Part shown: in pieces, positions 25,296 through 33,638 of the stretch
How the letters are laid out: each line of letters starts with the position of its first letter
Numbering within the stretch: position 1 is the first letter of the stretch
Assembly: GCA_002071485.1 (NCBI GenBank)
Contig: MWFF01000035.1
Location: forward strand, 1 to 64,000
Direction of reading: 5' to 3'
Source: Verrucomicrobia bacterium ADurb.Bin006
GTDB lineage: Bacteria > Verrucomicrobiota > Verrucomicrobiia > Limisphaerales > J093
DNA length: 64,000 bases
Notes under the pieces: model-generated
Told to the model about the DNA's origin: nothing
The model's input: only the letters and a program-made list of their open reading frames with translations
Database searches by the model: none
Translations under genes and position numbers: made by a program

Positions 25296-25352
25296 GGAAC
25301 TGCTGCTCCAGCGCGCGCGATGTTTATACGGAGCGACATGAATGATGCAGCG

Positions 25353-25436
25353 CCGGGTCAGGCCTGCCTGCCGGCAGGCAGGGCATCCGGTCTGCAAGCC
25401 TGGAGGCTGCGTGCCCCCACGCGGCGGACCTTCTGA
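25353..25436 (+). repeat. Decayed GGTGCAT-family element
   Basis: CCTGCCTGCCGGCAGGCAGG followed by GCCCCCACGCGGCG matches the core and 3' side of the interspersed element, but the ends are lost. It lies between the zinc-ribbon and L,D-transpeptidase genes. Confidence 0.4.
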
Positions 25437-25463
25437 CGCTGTGTCTAGAAGCTGAGCTGCGCC

Positions 25464-26669
25464 GTGCAGGTCTACACCCGGTACAGAACCGCGGCGCGCC
25501 GCGGGCGTTGGCGTTCCTTGGCCCATCTGGCCCTCGCGAGCGCCGGAGTCGCCTTTCTGGGCTGGGTCTTCTGGCACACCGTGCGGACGCTCGATTCTCA
25601 GGCGCCTGCTTCTGCAACACCCAAGCCCGCCACTGCGGCTGGCGCCCAGGCCCCCGCCGCACACCCCCCCGTCCCGCAAACACCAGCCGCCACGAACACG
25701 GCGCGCATCACCGTCTCCACCAATCTCGTCGTGCGGACGAATCCCAATCCGCTCCTGGTGTCGACGCCGGCGCTCCCCCTTGACCTCGAGCCTGTTCGCG
25801 ATGTCGCCCGGCTGCAGTCTCCCGCCAGTGTCTTCGAAGCCCAACTTGCACTGGTGCGTCTGGGCATTTCACCCGGGGTGTTGGACGGCGTTCTCGGGTC
25901 GCAGACGCGGGCGGCCCTGTGCGTGTACCAACGCCGGGAACGTCTGCCCGCGACCGGCCAGCTCGATTCCCCCACACGGGCCCGCCTTGGTTATGCGGCG
26001 CCTGCCCTGACGCATCGCCTGGTGACGTTCGAGGACGTGGCCGGGTTGCGCTCGTTGAGCCCGACCTGGCTGGGCAAATCGCGCCAGGACCGCCTCGGCT
26101 ACGAGACCGTCCTCGAGTTGGTGTCCGAACTCTCGCATTCGCACCCGAGATTTATCCGCAGTCTGAATCCCGGGATCGACTGGAGCAGGGCTGGGGTTGG
26201 ATCGCTGGTTGTCACCCCCAATGCCGTTCGGCCTTCCATCGAAACCAAGGCCGACAAAGTGGAAATCTCCCTCGGTTCCAGGACGCTTCAGGTGCACGAT
26301 GCCGGCGGACAACTGCTGGCGCACTTCCCGTGCAGCATCGCCCGCCGGGTCGAGAAGCGCCCCATAGGAACACTCCGGGTTGTGATGATCATACGCGACC
26401 CGAGCTACACCTTCGATCCAAAGGTCTTCCCCGAATCAGCCGAGGGACGGCGCCTCGGGCGCAAGCTGCTTCTGCCGCCAGGCCCGAACAACCCGGTCGG
26501 CACCGCCTGGATCGGTCTGAGCCGCCCCGGCTACGGCATCCACGGGACGCCGCACCCCGAGGATGTGGGGCGGACGGAATCGCACGGCTGCTTTCGGCTG
26601 GCCAACTGGGATGCCGAACACCTGGCCGATCTGGTCAGTGTGGGAACGCTGGTCGTTGTCGGGCGCTAG
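25464..26669 (+). CDS. L,D-transpeptidase (YkuD) with peptidoglycan-binding domain
   Basis: 401 residues from a GTG. A membrane anchor at about 19-38 (LAHLALASAGVAFLGWVFWH), a Pro/Ala/Thr-rich linker to about 85, a peptidoglycan-binding repeat (about 120-175: QLALVRLGISPGVLDGVLGS, TRAALCVYQRR), a LysM-like segment, and a YkuD catalytic domain with HGTPHPEDVGRTESHGCFRL (catalytic Cys about 376). The periplasmic enzyme makes 3-3 cross-links in peptidoglycan or attaches proteins to it. The catalytic triad His-Ser-Cys motif is intact. The gene is alone, preceded by a decayed repeat. Confidence 0.92.
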   Translation: MQVYTRYRTAARRGRWRSLAHLALASAGVAFLGWVFWHTVRTLDSQAPASATPKPATAAGAQAPAAHPPVPQTPAATNTARITVSTNLVVRTNPNPLLVSTPALPLDLEPVRDVARLQSPASVFEAQLALVRLGISPGVLDGVLGSQTRAALCVYQRRERLPATGQLDSPTRARLGYAAPALTHRLVTFEDVAGLRSLSPTWLGKSRQDRLGYETVLELVSELSHSHPRFIRSLNPGIDWSRAGVGSLVVTPNAVRPSIETKADKVEISLGSRTLQVHDAGGQLLAHFPCSIARRVEKRPIGTLRVVMIIRDPSYTFDPKVFPESAEGRRLGRKLLLPPGPNNPVGTAWIGLSRPGYGIHGTPHPEDVGRTESHGCFRLANWDAEHLADLVSVGTLVVVGR

Positions 26670-26952
26670 CCCGCTTCCGCCCTCCTCGGACAGGACGCGG
26701 GACTTGCCTGAACAACTGTTTGTTCGCTCATTCTTGCATGCTGTTGTGTATGTCGGGCGGCGATCAAAACTGCATGATGTTTTGTATTGCATTCGCGCCC
26801 CGCGGTGATCAGTCTCACCTCGCTTCCACTGCGGCGGCTATGCCACTGGATCCAGTGACGTGTTTTTCCGCCAGGACGGCTCGTGGATCAGGCAATCGGA
26901 AAGGCGAAGCTCGTCAGCTTCATGCCATGAATGAACGGTCAACCCTAATACC

Positions 26953-29900
26953 ATGAATGCCCCAACCAATCAAATCGTATCGCTCGGTTTGCTCGCCGCT
27001 CTGACGGCATGTTTTGCCGCCGCCGTGGCGCAAGCCCAAATCCCCGTCCTCTCCACAAAAGACAAAGTCGCCTCCCGCGTCGGCGTCTTTCGCGGCGGAT
27101 CCACTTTCACGCCGGATGGCCTCGGCCACACCGGGCAGGTCGGCGATCGCGCGGTTGACTTCGGGATGGGCACCGGGCCTGTGTACGTCGAGGATGCGAC
27201 GTTCCTGAATGCTCTTGCCCAGAATGACGAGATGTCGGTTGCGCTCTGGGTCTACAAGTACGACACCGCCGCTGGCTCGGGCTTTTGGATGAACTCGCCT
27301 TCGAGCAACGAAGGCAAGCGCGGTTTTCAGGCCCACATCCCCTGGAGCAACAACAATGTCTACTTCGACACCGCCGGCTGCTGCACCGCACCCCAGCGCA
27401 TCAACGCCAGCGTCGACAATTGGACCGGTTGGTCGGGCGATTGGCTGATGTGGCACTTCCTGGTCTTCATCAAGAAGGGCGCCGACAAGCAAATCTGGAT
27501 CGACGGCCAGTTGTTCCTCGACCAGGAGACCGCCAATCCCGGCATCGCCGCCGCCAAGTTGCCGACCGACTTCACCGACATGTACATCGGGTCCGACGGC
27601 GCCGGCGCAGGTCTGTTCCATGCGCTGGTCGATGACTTCTCGATTTACGGGACCGCACTGAGCGAGGCGACGATCGCCCAACTCTACAGCGGCACGCTTC
27701 CGACCGCCTTGCCGGCGAGCGATAAACTCGCCGCCTACTGGGATTTCAACGACGTTCCGGGCGAAGGCATATTTCTCTCCGTCAGCCCGGCTCCGAACGC
27801 CGGCGGCGCCGCCCCCAATCTGATCCGGATCGTCCATGTCGATGGCTTGGTCCCTTGGGAGACAGGGAATGTGACCCTCAAGGTGGACGGCGTTACAGTG
27901 ACGCCCAATTTCGACAAAGACGCGATCACAGCCACCCTGACCTACGTTCCCACCCCTGCGTTCACAGGGCACACGACCCACAAGATCGCACTCACGTACC
28001 CGGGTGAAGCGGGAACACCAGTCACCGCGGAATGGAGTTTCCTAGTCGGCCCCTACACCAAAGACGTCGTGGCATCCCGGATCGGCACCTTCCTCGATGG
28101 CTCGACCTTCACAGCGGACGCCGGAGGCCGCACCGGCCAGCCGGGAGATCTGGGCGCCGACTTCGGCAACCTGACCGGTCCGGTCCGAGTCCACGACGCG
28201 ACATTCCTCAACGCCCTGGCCCAAAACGATGTGATGTGCTTCGCCTTCTGGCTCAAGAAACCCGCCATCGAGGCCGGGTCCGCCTTTTGGGCCAACTCAG
28301 CCTCCAGCGCGGCGGACCTGCGCGGTTTCCAGGCGCACGTCCCGTGGAGCGACGGCAACATCTATTTCGACTCGGCCGGCTGCTGCGGCGCCGCAACCGA
28401 ACGCATTTACGCCAACATCAGTACCTTCGCCTACTACTCGGGCGAGGTCTCCTGGTGGAACGACTGGCATCACTTCGTCTTTCAGAAGAACCTGTCGACA
28501 AAGGAAATCTGGATCGACGGCCAGTACTTCCTGATCGGCGACAACACCGACCCGCTGCCAACCGACTTCACCGAACTGTTCATCGGCGCCGCCGCCTCAG
28601 GAGTCAATCGCATGAGCGGTGTCATCGACGATTTCGCCATCTTCGGAGCCGCCTTGAGCGAAACCACAATCGCCCAGCTCGCCGACGGCACGGCGCCGAC
28701 GGCGCTCCCCGCCTCCGACAAACTCACCGCGTACTGGTCCTTCAACGACTTCCCGTCCGCGGGAATGTTTACGACCATCGACCCCACGCCTAATTCACAG
28801 GCGGCGCGGCCTGATCTCGTCTATGTGCGCCACATGGACGGCACTGTCGTCTGGGACCAAAACAAAGTGAGCCTGAAGGTGGATGACACACCGGTGAGTT
28901 ACGCGTTTGCCAAGAATGGCCGGCTGTCCGATGTCAGCTATGTCCCCGATCCCTGGTTTCAAGCCGGCTCGACTCACAAGGCCACCCTAATCTATCCGGG
29001 CGAGGGCGCCGCACAGGAAACCCTCGAATGGCAGTTCACCATCGGAACCTTCGAAGAGGTCGGCACTGACCTCTGGACCGCGCCCGGGACTGGCGACTCG
29101 ACCAAGCCAGGTTTCAAGGCGCGCGTTTGGCAGATCGACCAACTGGGCACGGTGGGACTCCTCAACTACGTCCGGCGGGCGGAGCAGGAACTGGCCGGAA
29201 TTATCGGGCCCAACGTGGCCGACATGACCACCGCAGTCGAGGGCGTGTTCAACGTCGACCTCGTCAACTGGAATCAAGACCACGCGACAACCCAAATCGG
29301 CAATTTCCAGACGGGCAGCACCCCCAGCCGGCCCGACGCTCCCATCCCGGGCATCCCCGGCACGGGGAACACTGCCTACAACACCGACAATATCGCGGCC
29401 GAAATCATCGCCTACCTCGAGTTCCCTGCCGCCGGATTCTATCAGATGGGCGTCAACAGCGATGACGGCTTCCGAGTCAGCGTGGGCGACACACCGCCGG
29501 CCAACAACCTGGCCCTCGTCGTGAGCGGCGCCCCCTCGGCTGCGGGCAGCTACCATACAGCCGTGGCCCCCTCGAGCACGGCCAAGCCATTCACCGCCCC
29601 CATCAGCGCCAAGCTGGTGTACATGGACCCGGCTGACGGATGCACCGATCTGGTCAACGCCGCCGCTCTGAGCGGGAACATCGCCCTGGTGGACCGCGGC
29701 ACTTGCGACTTCAGTGCCAAGATCAAGGCAGCCAAGGACGCCGGCGCCATCGCGGTCGTCGTGGTGAATAATCGAACCGAAGATCTCGGGGCCTGGCCGG
29801 AAGGAGTGTTCCCGATCGAAATGGGCGCAGGCGCGGTCGGTTACCAGGACATTCCCGCCGTGATGATCTCGAGTCCCGATGGCGACAAGATCAAGACCGG

Positions 29901-30372
29901 CTTGAACAGCGATCTGATCGCTTCCCTTACGCCCGATGACACCCCGGCCCTCGGTGTGGCCGACTTTGGACGAGGATCGGCCGACACGATCTTCTCCTTC
30001 ACGGTCTCCAAGGCGGGAGTCTATCCGTTCCGGTGCGTCTGGTTCGAAGGCAACGGCGGCGCAAATCTCGAGTGGTTCACCGTCACCCCCTCCGGCCAGA
30101 AAATCCTGATCAACGACACGTCGAATCCCGCGGCGATCAAGGCTTACCGGGCCCGCACCGCGTCGCCACAGCCAACACTCATGCTCAGCGTCGCCCGCTC
30201 GGGCAACAACCTGACCATCACGTCCAACCCGCAACCGCTGCCGGCCGGATTCGAACTGCAGACCGCACCCTCGATCAACGGTCCGTGGACAACTCAAGCG
30301 GGCGCGAACACCCCGATCACCGTGCCCATCGGCACCGAACAGGCCGTGTTCCTCCGCGCCGCCAAACCTTAG
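26953..30372 (+). CDS. Giant secreted LamG/PA14 protein with inserted PA domain
   Basis: 1139 residues. Signal peptide to about residue 28 (ACFAAAVAQA). Two tandem LamG-type modules (about 37-355 and 375-690) share the pattern VASRVGVFRGGSTFTPDG ... DATFLNALAQND ... RGFQAHIPWS ... IWIDGQ, about half identical. Then a PA14-like barrel starting near 810 (AYLEFPAAGFYQMGVNSDDG), interrupted at about 865-995 by a protease-associated (PA) domain (GNIALVDRGTCDFSAKIKAA), and resuming with FSFTVSKAGVYPFRCVWFEG and ANLEWF. The C terminus holds the common secreted-protein end module. Such proteins bind or process polysaccharides at the surface. No catalytic site was found. Confidence 0.88.
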   Translation: MNAPTNQIVSLGLLAALTACFAAAVAQAQIPVLSTKDKVASRVGVFRGGSTFTPDGLGHTGQVGDRAVDFGMGTGPVYVEDATFLNALAQNDEMSVALWVYKYDTAAGSGFWMNSPSSNEGKRGFQAHIPWSNNNVYFDTAGCCTAPQRINASVDNWTGWSGDWLMWHFLVFIKKGADKQIWIDGQLFLDQETANPGIAAAKLPTDFTDMYIGSDGAGAGLFHALVDDFSIYGTALSEATIAQLYSGTLPTALPASDKLAAYWDFNDVPGEGIFLSVSPAPNAGGAAPNLIRIVHVDGLVPWETGNVTLKVDGVTVTPNFDKDAITATLTYVPTPAFTGHTTHKIALTYPGEAGTPVTAEWSFLVGPYTKDVVASRIGTFLDGSTFTADAGGRTGQPGDLGADFGNLTGPVRVHDATFLNALAQNDVMCFAFWLKKPAIEAGSAFWANSASSAADLRGFQAHVPWSDGNIYFDSAGCCGAATERIYANISTFAYYSGEVSWWNDWHHFVFQKNLSTKEIWIDGQYFLIGDNTDPLPTDFTELFIGAAASGVNRMSGVIDDFAIFGAALSETTIAQLADGTAPTALPASDKLTAYWSFNDFPSAGMFTTIDPTPNSQAARPDLVYVRHMDGTVVWDQNKVSLKVDDTPVSYAFAKNGRLSDVSYVPDPWFQAGSTHKATLIYPGEGAAQETLEWQFTIGTFEEVGTDLWTAPGTGDSTKPGFKARVWQIDQLGTVGLLNYVRRAEQELAGIIGPNVADMTTAVEGVFNVDLVNWNQDHATTQIGNFQTGSTPSRPDAPIPGIPGTGNTAYNTDNIAAEIIAYLEFPAAGFYQMGVNSDDGFRVSVGDTPPANNLALVVSGAPSAAGSYHTAVAPSSTAKPFTAPISAKLVYMDPADGCTDLVNAAALSGNIALVDRGTCDFSAKIKAAKDAGAIAVVVVNNRTEDLGAWPEGVFPIEMGAGAVGYQDIPAVMISSPDGDKIKTGLNSDLIASLTPDDTPALGVADFGRGSADTIFSFTVSKAGVYPFRCVWFEGNGGANLEWFTVTPSGQKILINDTSNPAAIKAYRARTASPQPTLMLSVARSGNNLTITSNPQPLPAGFELQTAPSINGPWTTQAGANTPITVPIGTEQAVFLRAAKP

Positions 30373-30415
30373 CGCTTCGATTCACAAATACGATCGCGTA
30401 TCCGGACTGTGCAAC

Positions 30416-30436
30416 GCCGAGTTTCGATAACTCGGC
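30416..30436. terminator. Hairpin after the LamG/PA14 gene
   Basis: GCCGAGTT-TCGAT-AACTCGGC: perfect 8-bp stem 43 bp after the stop codon, followed by ACTCAGTCTTTC with only a weak T-run, so termination efficiency is uncertain. Confidence 0.5.
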
Positions 30437-30784
30437 ACTCAGTCTTTCAGCCATGAGTTCGTCACCGAACTTATGGATCGAAGGACTTGGTGAGCGGTCC
30501 GCACAGCGCATGGCACGCCCCCTCCACCCCACCGTTCGCCTCGTCTGATGGGGAAAGAGGACACCCTGTGGCTGTGGGGGGGCAGGTGAAGGGGCGCGTG
30601 TCGCGCATCCAGGCCTCTGGGCTCTCAGCGGCTCTCCGCCGCGGCGATCCTTCGGTTGCGGCTTTGCCGCGCCTGTTCCCACCCGATAAAGACATCGTTC
30701 GTCGTGCCCCCGCGCAGCGCTGGCGAAACTAACGGAAACCAACGGTCCGAGGGCCGAGCTCCGCGAGGCCCTGCTGTTCCGCGG
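30437..30784. other. Non-coding stretch between LamG gene and toxin remnant
   Basis: GC-rich low-complexity blocks (homopurine GGGGGGGCAGG and repeated CGGC runs) with frames that read through into the toxin remnant on the minus strand. I see no gene with codon signal. It resembles intergenic repeat debris. Confidence 0.4.
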
Positions 30785-31194
30785 TCATCCGGGCAGTCGG
30801 AAGTCAGCCGGGTTGGAGGTGATGAGGCGTTGAATGCCAGCGGTCCAGAGCGTGGCGGTGAGTTGGGTATCGAGGATGCGCTTTCGGCCCAGTGGTGGCG
30901 TTGCAGCCAATCGAGCGCCAGGCGCATCGAGTCGTCGGTGGGGAAGACCTGGCGGACCTCGGCGACGTTCCACCAGAATCGGGCCTTGGCGATGGCTTCC
31001 GACATGGGCAGCGGCTTCTGGAATCGCCGCGGGTCGGTGTCCTTGTAGATAAACTCCGCCAGCACTTGGGGAGCGAGGGTCACCAGGACGCCGGGTTGCA
31101 GGACCTCGCGTTGGAGGATTTCATGCGCCGTGGCGTGCGCGGGCAACTCGACCAGTTCGAGTTGAGCCAGGAAGGTGGTGTCCGCGCCAATCAT
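30785..31194 (-). pseudogene. PIN-domain toxin (VapC-like), frameshifted
   Basis: From the ATG at 31194 the first frame reads MIGADTTFLAQLELVELPAH and continues to about LDWLQRHH near 30895; the rest of the PIN fold (RILDTQLTATLWTAGIQRLI then TSNPADFRLPG) is in another frame ending at 30785. A single missing base within the CACCACTGGG stretch explains the shift. Acidic residues D5, E48 and the distal D of RILD are all still present. PIN toxins are RNases that cleave tRNA or rRNA; here the enzyme should be inactive unless a frameshift is programmed. Its ATG overlaps the antitoxin stop (ATGA). Confidence 0.75.
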
Positions 31195-31426
31195 TCGCGC
31201 GCATCGCGCATTTCACCGAGTGTGTCGTCGTCAGCGGAAGGAAAGGGCCGGAGAACGGCGCCGACGGAAGTCGGGTCAAATGCCGCAAGGACGTCGTGGG
31301 TGTCACGGGCGACAGCTTGGCCACGGGCGTATTGGCATCCGTGATGAACAGTTCACCCTTGCGGGCAATCGCGCGCACCAGTTCCGTCAGGTGTTCTTGC
31401 GCTTCGGTCAAACTCACCGTCTGCAT
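31191..31426 (-). pseudogene. Phd/YefM-type antitoxin, frameshifted
   Basis: The frame starts MQTVSLTEAQEHLTELVRAI at 31426 and reads to KLSPV near 31305; the expected C-terminal toxin-binding tail (THDVLAAFDPTSVGAVLRPF, then ending GEMRDARE and the TGA that overlaps the toxin ATG) is in the -1 frame. A one-base loss near 31305-31310 is the simplest cause. The N-terminal DNA-binding fold is retained. Both genes of the pair are therefore broken in the same way. Confidence 0.7.
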
Positions 31427-31498
31427 AGCCGCAAAAGGAGGCACTGAATCGTCAAGGGGTTCTCACAATCGACAATGACATGAATCGAACTGACCAGA

Positions 31499-31579
31499 GG
31501 AATGTAGAGAACGGAGGAGGCGGGGCAAAGGCGTGATTTGGTCTGAGGGTCAAACCGCCTCCTCCGTTCTTTACATTCC
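31499..31579. repeat. GGAATGTAGA hairpin element, copy 1
   Basis: 25-nt arms (GGAATGTAGAGAACGGAGGA plus GGCGG, and the complement) match at 24 of 25 positions around a 31-nt loop. The 3' arm contains the TAA that ends the second toxin fragment (31571), so the element truncates that gene. The ends agree with a second hairpin at 33367-33441. The look is that of REP/RAYT-type elements, but no transposase of that kind is in the window. Confidence 0.85.
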
Positions 31580-31795
31580 CCGGTTGAACGAAGCCGCGAC
31601 CAACCTGGAACCGGAGTCGGCGAGGATCTGTTTGAGGAAAGTGTCTGCGCCCAGCGTGGCGGGTGCGCCCGGGTCAGCCTTGGCGTGGAGGCGTGGCCCC
31701 CGTTGCTGTCCTTGGAAGTCCCCATCAAGGGTCTCTGGTTTGGTCTGGTCGTCCATCAGCCAGTAGTAACTGCACGTGTCCAGCGCGTATTTCAC
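31571..31795 (-). pseudogene. PIN-domain toxin fragment, truncated by hairpin
   Basis: A 74-residue frame beginning MKYALDTCSYYWLMDD, the first strand and catalytic Asp (D6) of a PIN domain, but without the rest of the fold; it ends in the GGAATGTAA of the hairpin element. It lies 42 nt downstream of an intact antitoxin gene on the same strand. A truncated VapC-like toxin that should have no nuclease activity. Confidence 0.6.
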
Positions 31796-31837
31796 GTGGA
31801 CGAGAGACGTGGTGAGGCGGTTGCGGCGATTGGGCTG

Positions 31838-32083
31838 TTATCGGTCGGCGAGATCACCCCATTCCTCCGGTGGAAGGGGCTGAACCAGCGCCGCCGGATC
31901 GTGCGTCTCCGTGGAACCAACCAGATCGGGATGTCGCGTGAGCCGCCCGCGGATCGACGCGAGAGGCACTAATTTCACCGCCAGATGGTCTGCTTCGCGC
32001 GCAATGAATACTTCCTCGCCAGCTTCTGCTTGGGCGATGATCTGGGCGAGTCGTGTCTGGGCTTCAGCGACTGTGATCGTCAT
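31838..32083 (-). CDS. Phd/YefM-type antitoxin
   Basis: 81 residues from the ATG at 32083. MTITVAEAQTRLAQIIAQAE and the following GEEVFIAREADHLAVKLVPL are the N-terminal dimerisation/DNA-binding fold of the Phd/YefM family; the tail ends PPEEWGDLADR, typical of the toxin-binding arm. It is intact although its partner toxin (31571-31795) is cut short, so it may survive as an orphan repressor or anti-addiction gene. Unusually for the family, the toxin start is separated by 42 nt rather than overlapping. Confidence 0.8.
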   Translation of the reverse strand: MTITVAEAQTRLAQIIAQAEAGEEVFIAREADHLAVKLVPLASIRGRLTRHPDLVGSTETHDPAALVQPLPPEEWGDLADR

Positions 32084-32366
32084 AGGCACACTTTACTGGC
32101 GGCGCAGGGAAATTCAAAGCTACAGTGTGCGACGGCCGCGAGGTGTGCACCCCGGAAAGCCATTGGAAGGCGGTGGCTTTGAATCATGAATCCGTCCCCG
32201 CAACTTGCCCACGCCCGCGCGGTCACCGCGCCGCGTTTCGGTCCTTGCTCGCCCCCGCTCACAGCGCATACCTAGTTCGGCACGCCTCTCCCGAAACGGC
32301 CGCCGCCCACGCCGCCCACGCCGCCTTTGCCGGTGCACTTATTATTTCCTGACGGCCCCTAAAGCC

Positions 32367-33266
32367 TCAAAGCAGCGGCGCCGTGTCAGCCAAGCGCTGG
32401 TAATCCGGGTCCTTGGACTCCCACGGCAGACTGTGGATCGGGTTGACCCCTGCCGACGGGCGCTGCGAGCGGCTGTGGTCGGCGGAATACTGCATGTTCA
32501 ACTCCTTGATCCGGGGGCCGCGCCAGCGAAAGGTCTCGCCGTGGCCGTCGAGAAAGGAGAAGCTGCAGCCGTTGTTGTGGCGATTCGCGGGCAGGTTCCA
32601 GACCCCGCCGGGATCGCTGCCTGCATTGCCCGGAATGGGCCGGTTGAAGCCGATCGCACCATTGTCGATGCTGATCGCATTCTCCTCGATGAAGACGGAC
32701 GTCGACGATGGATTTCTGACCGCGCTGAATCGGTGCGCAATCAGGCCGGTGCGATCCGCGCCCAGGTCGAGGTTGTTGCCCAGCCAGACCGAGACCGCAT
32801 ACGAACGGTTGTGCGTCACCCGTGCGCCGGAGCCGCGGCCCACACCCTGAATATAAGCCCGGCTCGAAGGACACCGATAGATCTCGACGGAACTGTTGTA
32901 GAGGAAAAGAACGCCGAATCGGGGATGATCAAGGTAGTCGGCGGCATACTCCTGAACGTTGCCTTTGATCCAGGCCTTGTCGCCAGGACTGGCGACGCCG
33001 GTGACCGAGTTGTCCATCAGCGTGTCGCCGTTGTCGGTGGCGTAAAGCTCGTAGGCGAGCTGAAGTTGTTTCACATTGTTCAGGCACGCAATGGCCTGGG
33101 CCTTTACCTTCGCCTTGGACAGCGCCGGCAACAGCATCCCCGCCAGGATCGCGATGATCGCGATCACCACAAGCAACTCGATCAGAGTAAATCCGCACTG
33201 TCGCCCGCATGGCCTTGCATGCGCGCCATCCGCGACAGCCGCTTTTTCATACGCATTCATTTTCAT
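32367..33266 (-). CDS. Type II secretion-like pseudopilin, H-X9-DG family
   Basis: 299 residues. Leader of 25 residues ending in CG before [20 protein letters not shown], the prepilin signal; then [24 protein letters not shown] (first 20: [20 protein letters not shown]), the conserved alpha-1 continuation, and the C-terminal H-X9-DG signature in [13 protein letters not shown]. It should be processed by prepilin peptidase and held in the inner membrane. It is more typical than the pseudopilin at 3858-4661. It is transcribed divergently from the Ig-like surface protein gene, with a hairpin element in between. Confidence 0.92.
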   Translation of the reverse strand: MKMNAYEKAAVADGAHARPCGRQCGFTLIELLVVIAIIAILAGMLLPALSKAKVKAQAIACLNNVKQLQLAYELYATDNGDTLMDNSVTGVASPGDKAWIKGNVQEYAADYLDHPRFGVLFLYNSSVEIYRCPSSRAYIQGVGRGSGARVTHNRSYAVSVWLGNNLDLGADRTGLIAHRFSAVRNPSSTSVFIEENAISIDNGAIGFNRPIPGNAGSDPGGVWNLPANRHNNGCSFSFLDGHGETFRWRGPRIKELNMQYSADHSRSQRPSAGVNPIHSLPWESKDPDYQRLADTAPLL

Positions 33267-33366
33267 TCTCGGTTCCCCGCGAGGCGCGCCTCAGACCAAT
33301 TCAATCCTCAACCTCATGAACCAGCCCCGCCGTTTTCCCGCCGTTCTCTTCCGCGCCTCGCTTCTC

Positions 33367-33441
33367 TAGAATCCTTGACCCCGTCAACGAGGCTCAGAAA
33401 CTTGACTTGTCCACAAAGAGTCTGACCAGTCAAGGATTCTA
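33367..33441. repeat. GGAATGTAGA hairpin element, copy 2
   Basis: TAGAATCCTTGAC (33367-33379) and GTCAAGGATTCTA (33429-33441) pair over 13 bp; the right arm is followed by CATTCC, giving the same outer TCTACATTCC end as copy 1. It lies in the 372-bp divergent gap 33267-33638, which otherwise holds no gene I can support. Confidence 0.7.
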
Positions 33442-33638
33442 CATTCCTTCATGCGCGCGAGCGTTCAAGCCTAAAGTCATGGCACGGTTTCGGGGCTGGG
33501 CCGATTCGAAGCCGGATGCGCTTGACGCGTGCAGTTCCGGCGCGTCAGCATCCATGCAAACGCGGATGCCGGCCCAGCGGTCCGCGCCATCGTCCGAGAC
33601 CACGACGAAATGAACAACAACGAACGACACATCCTGAG

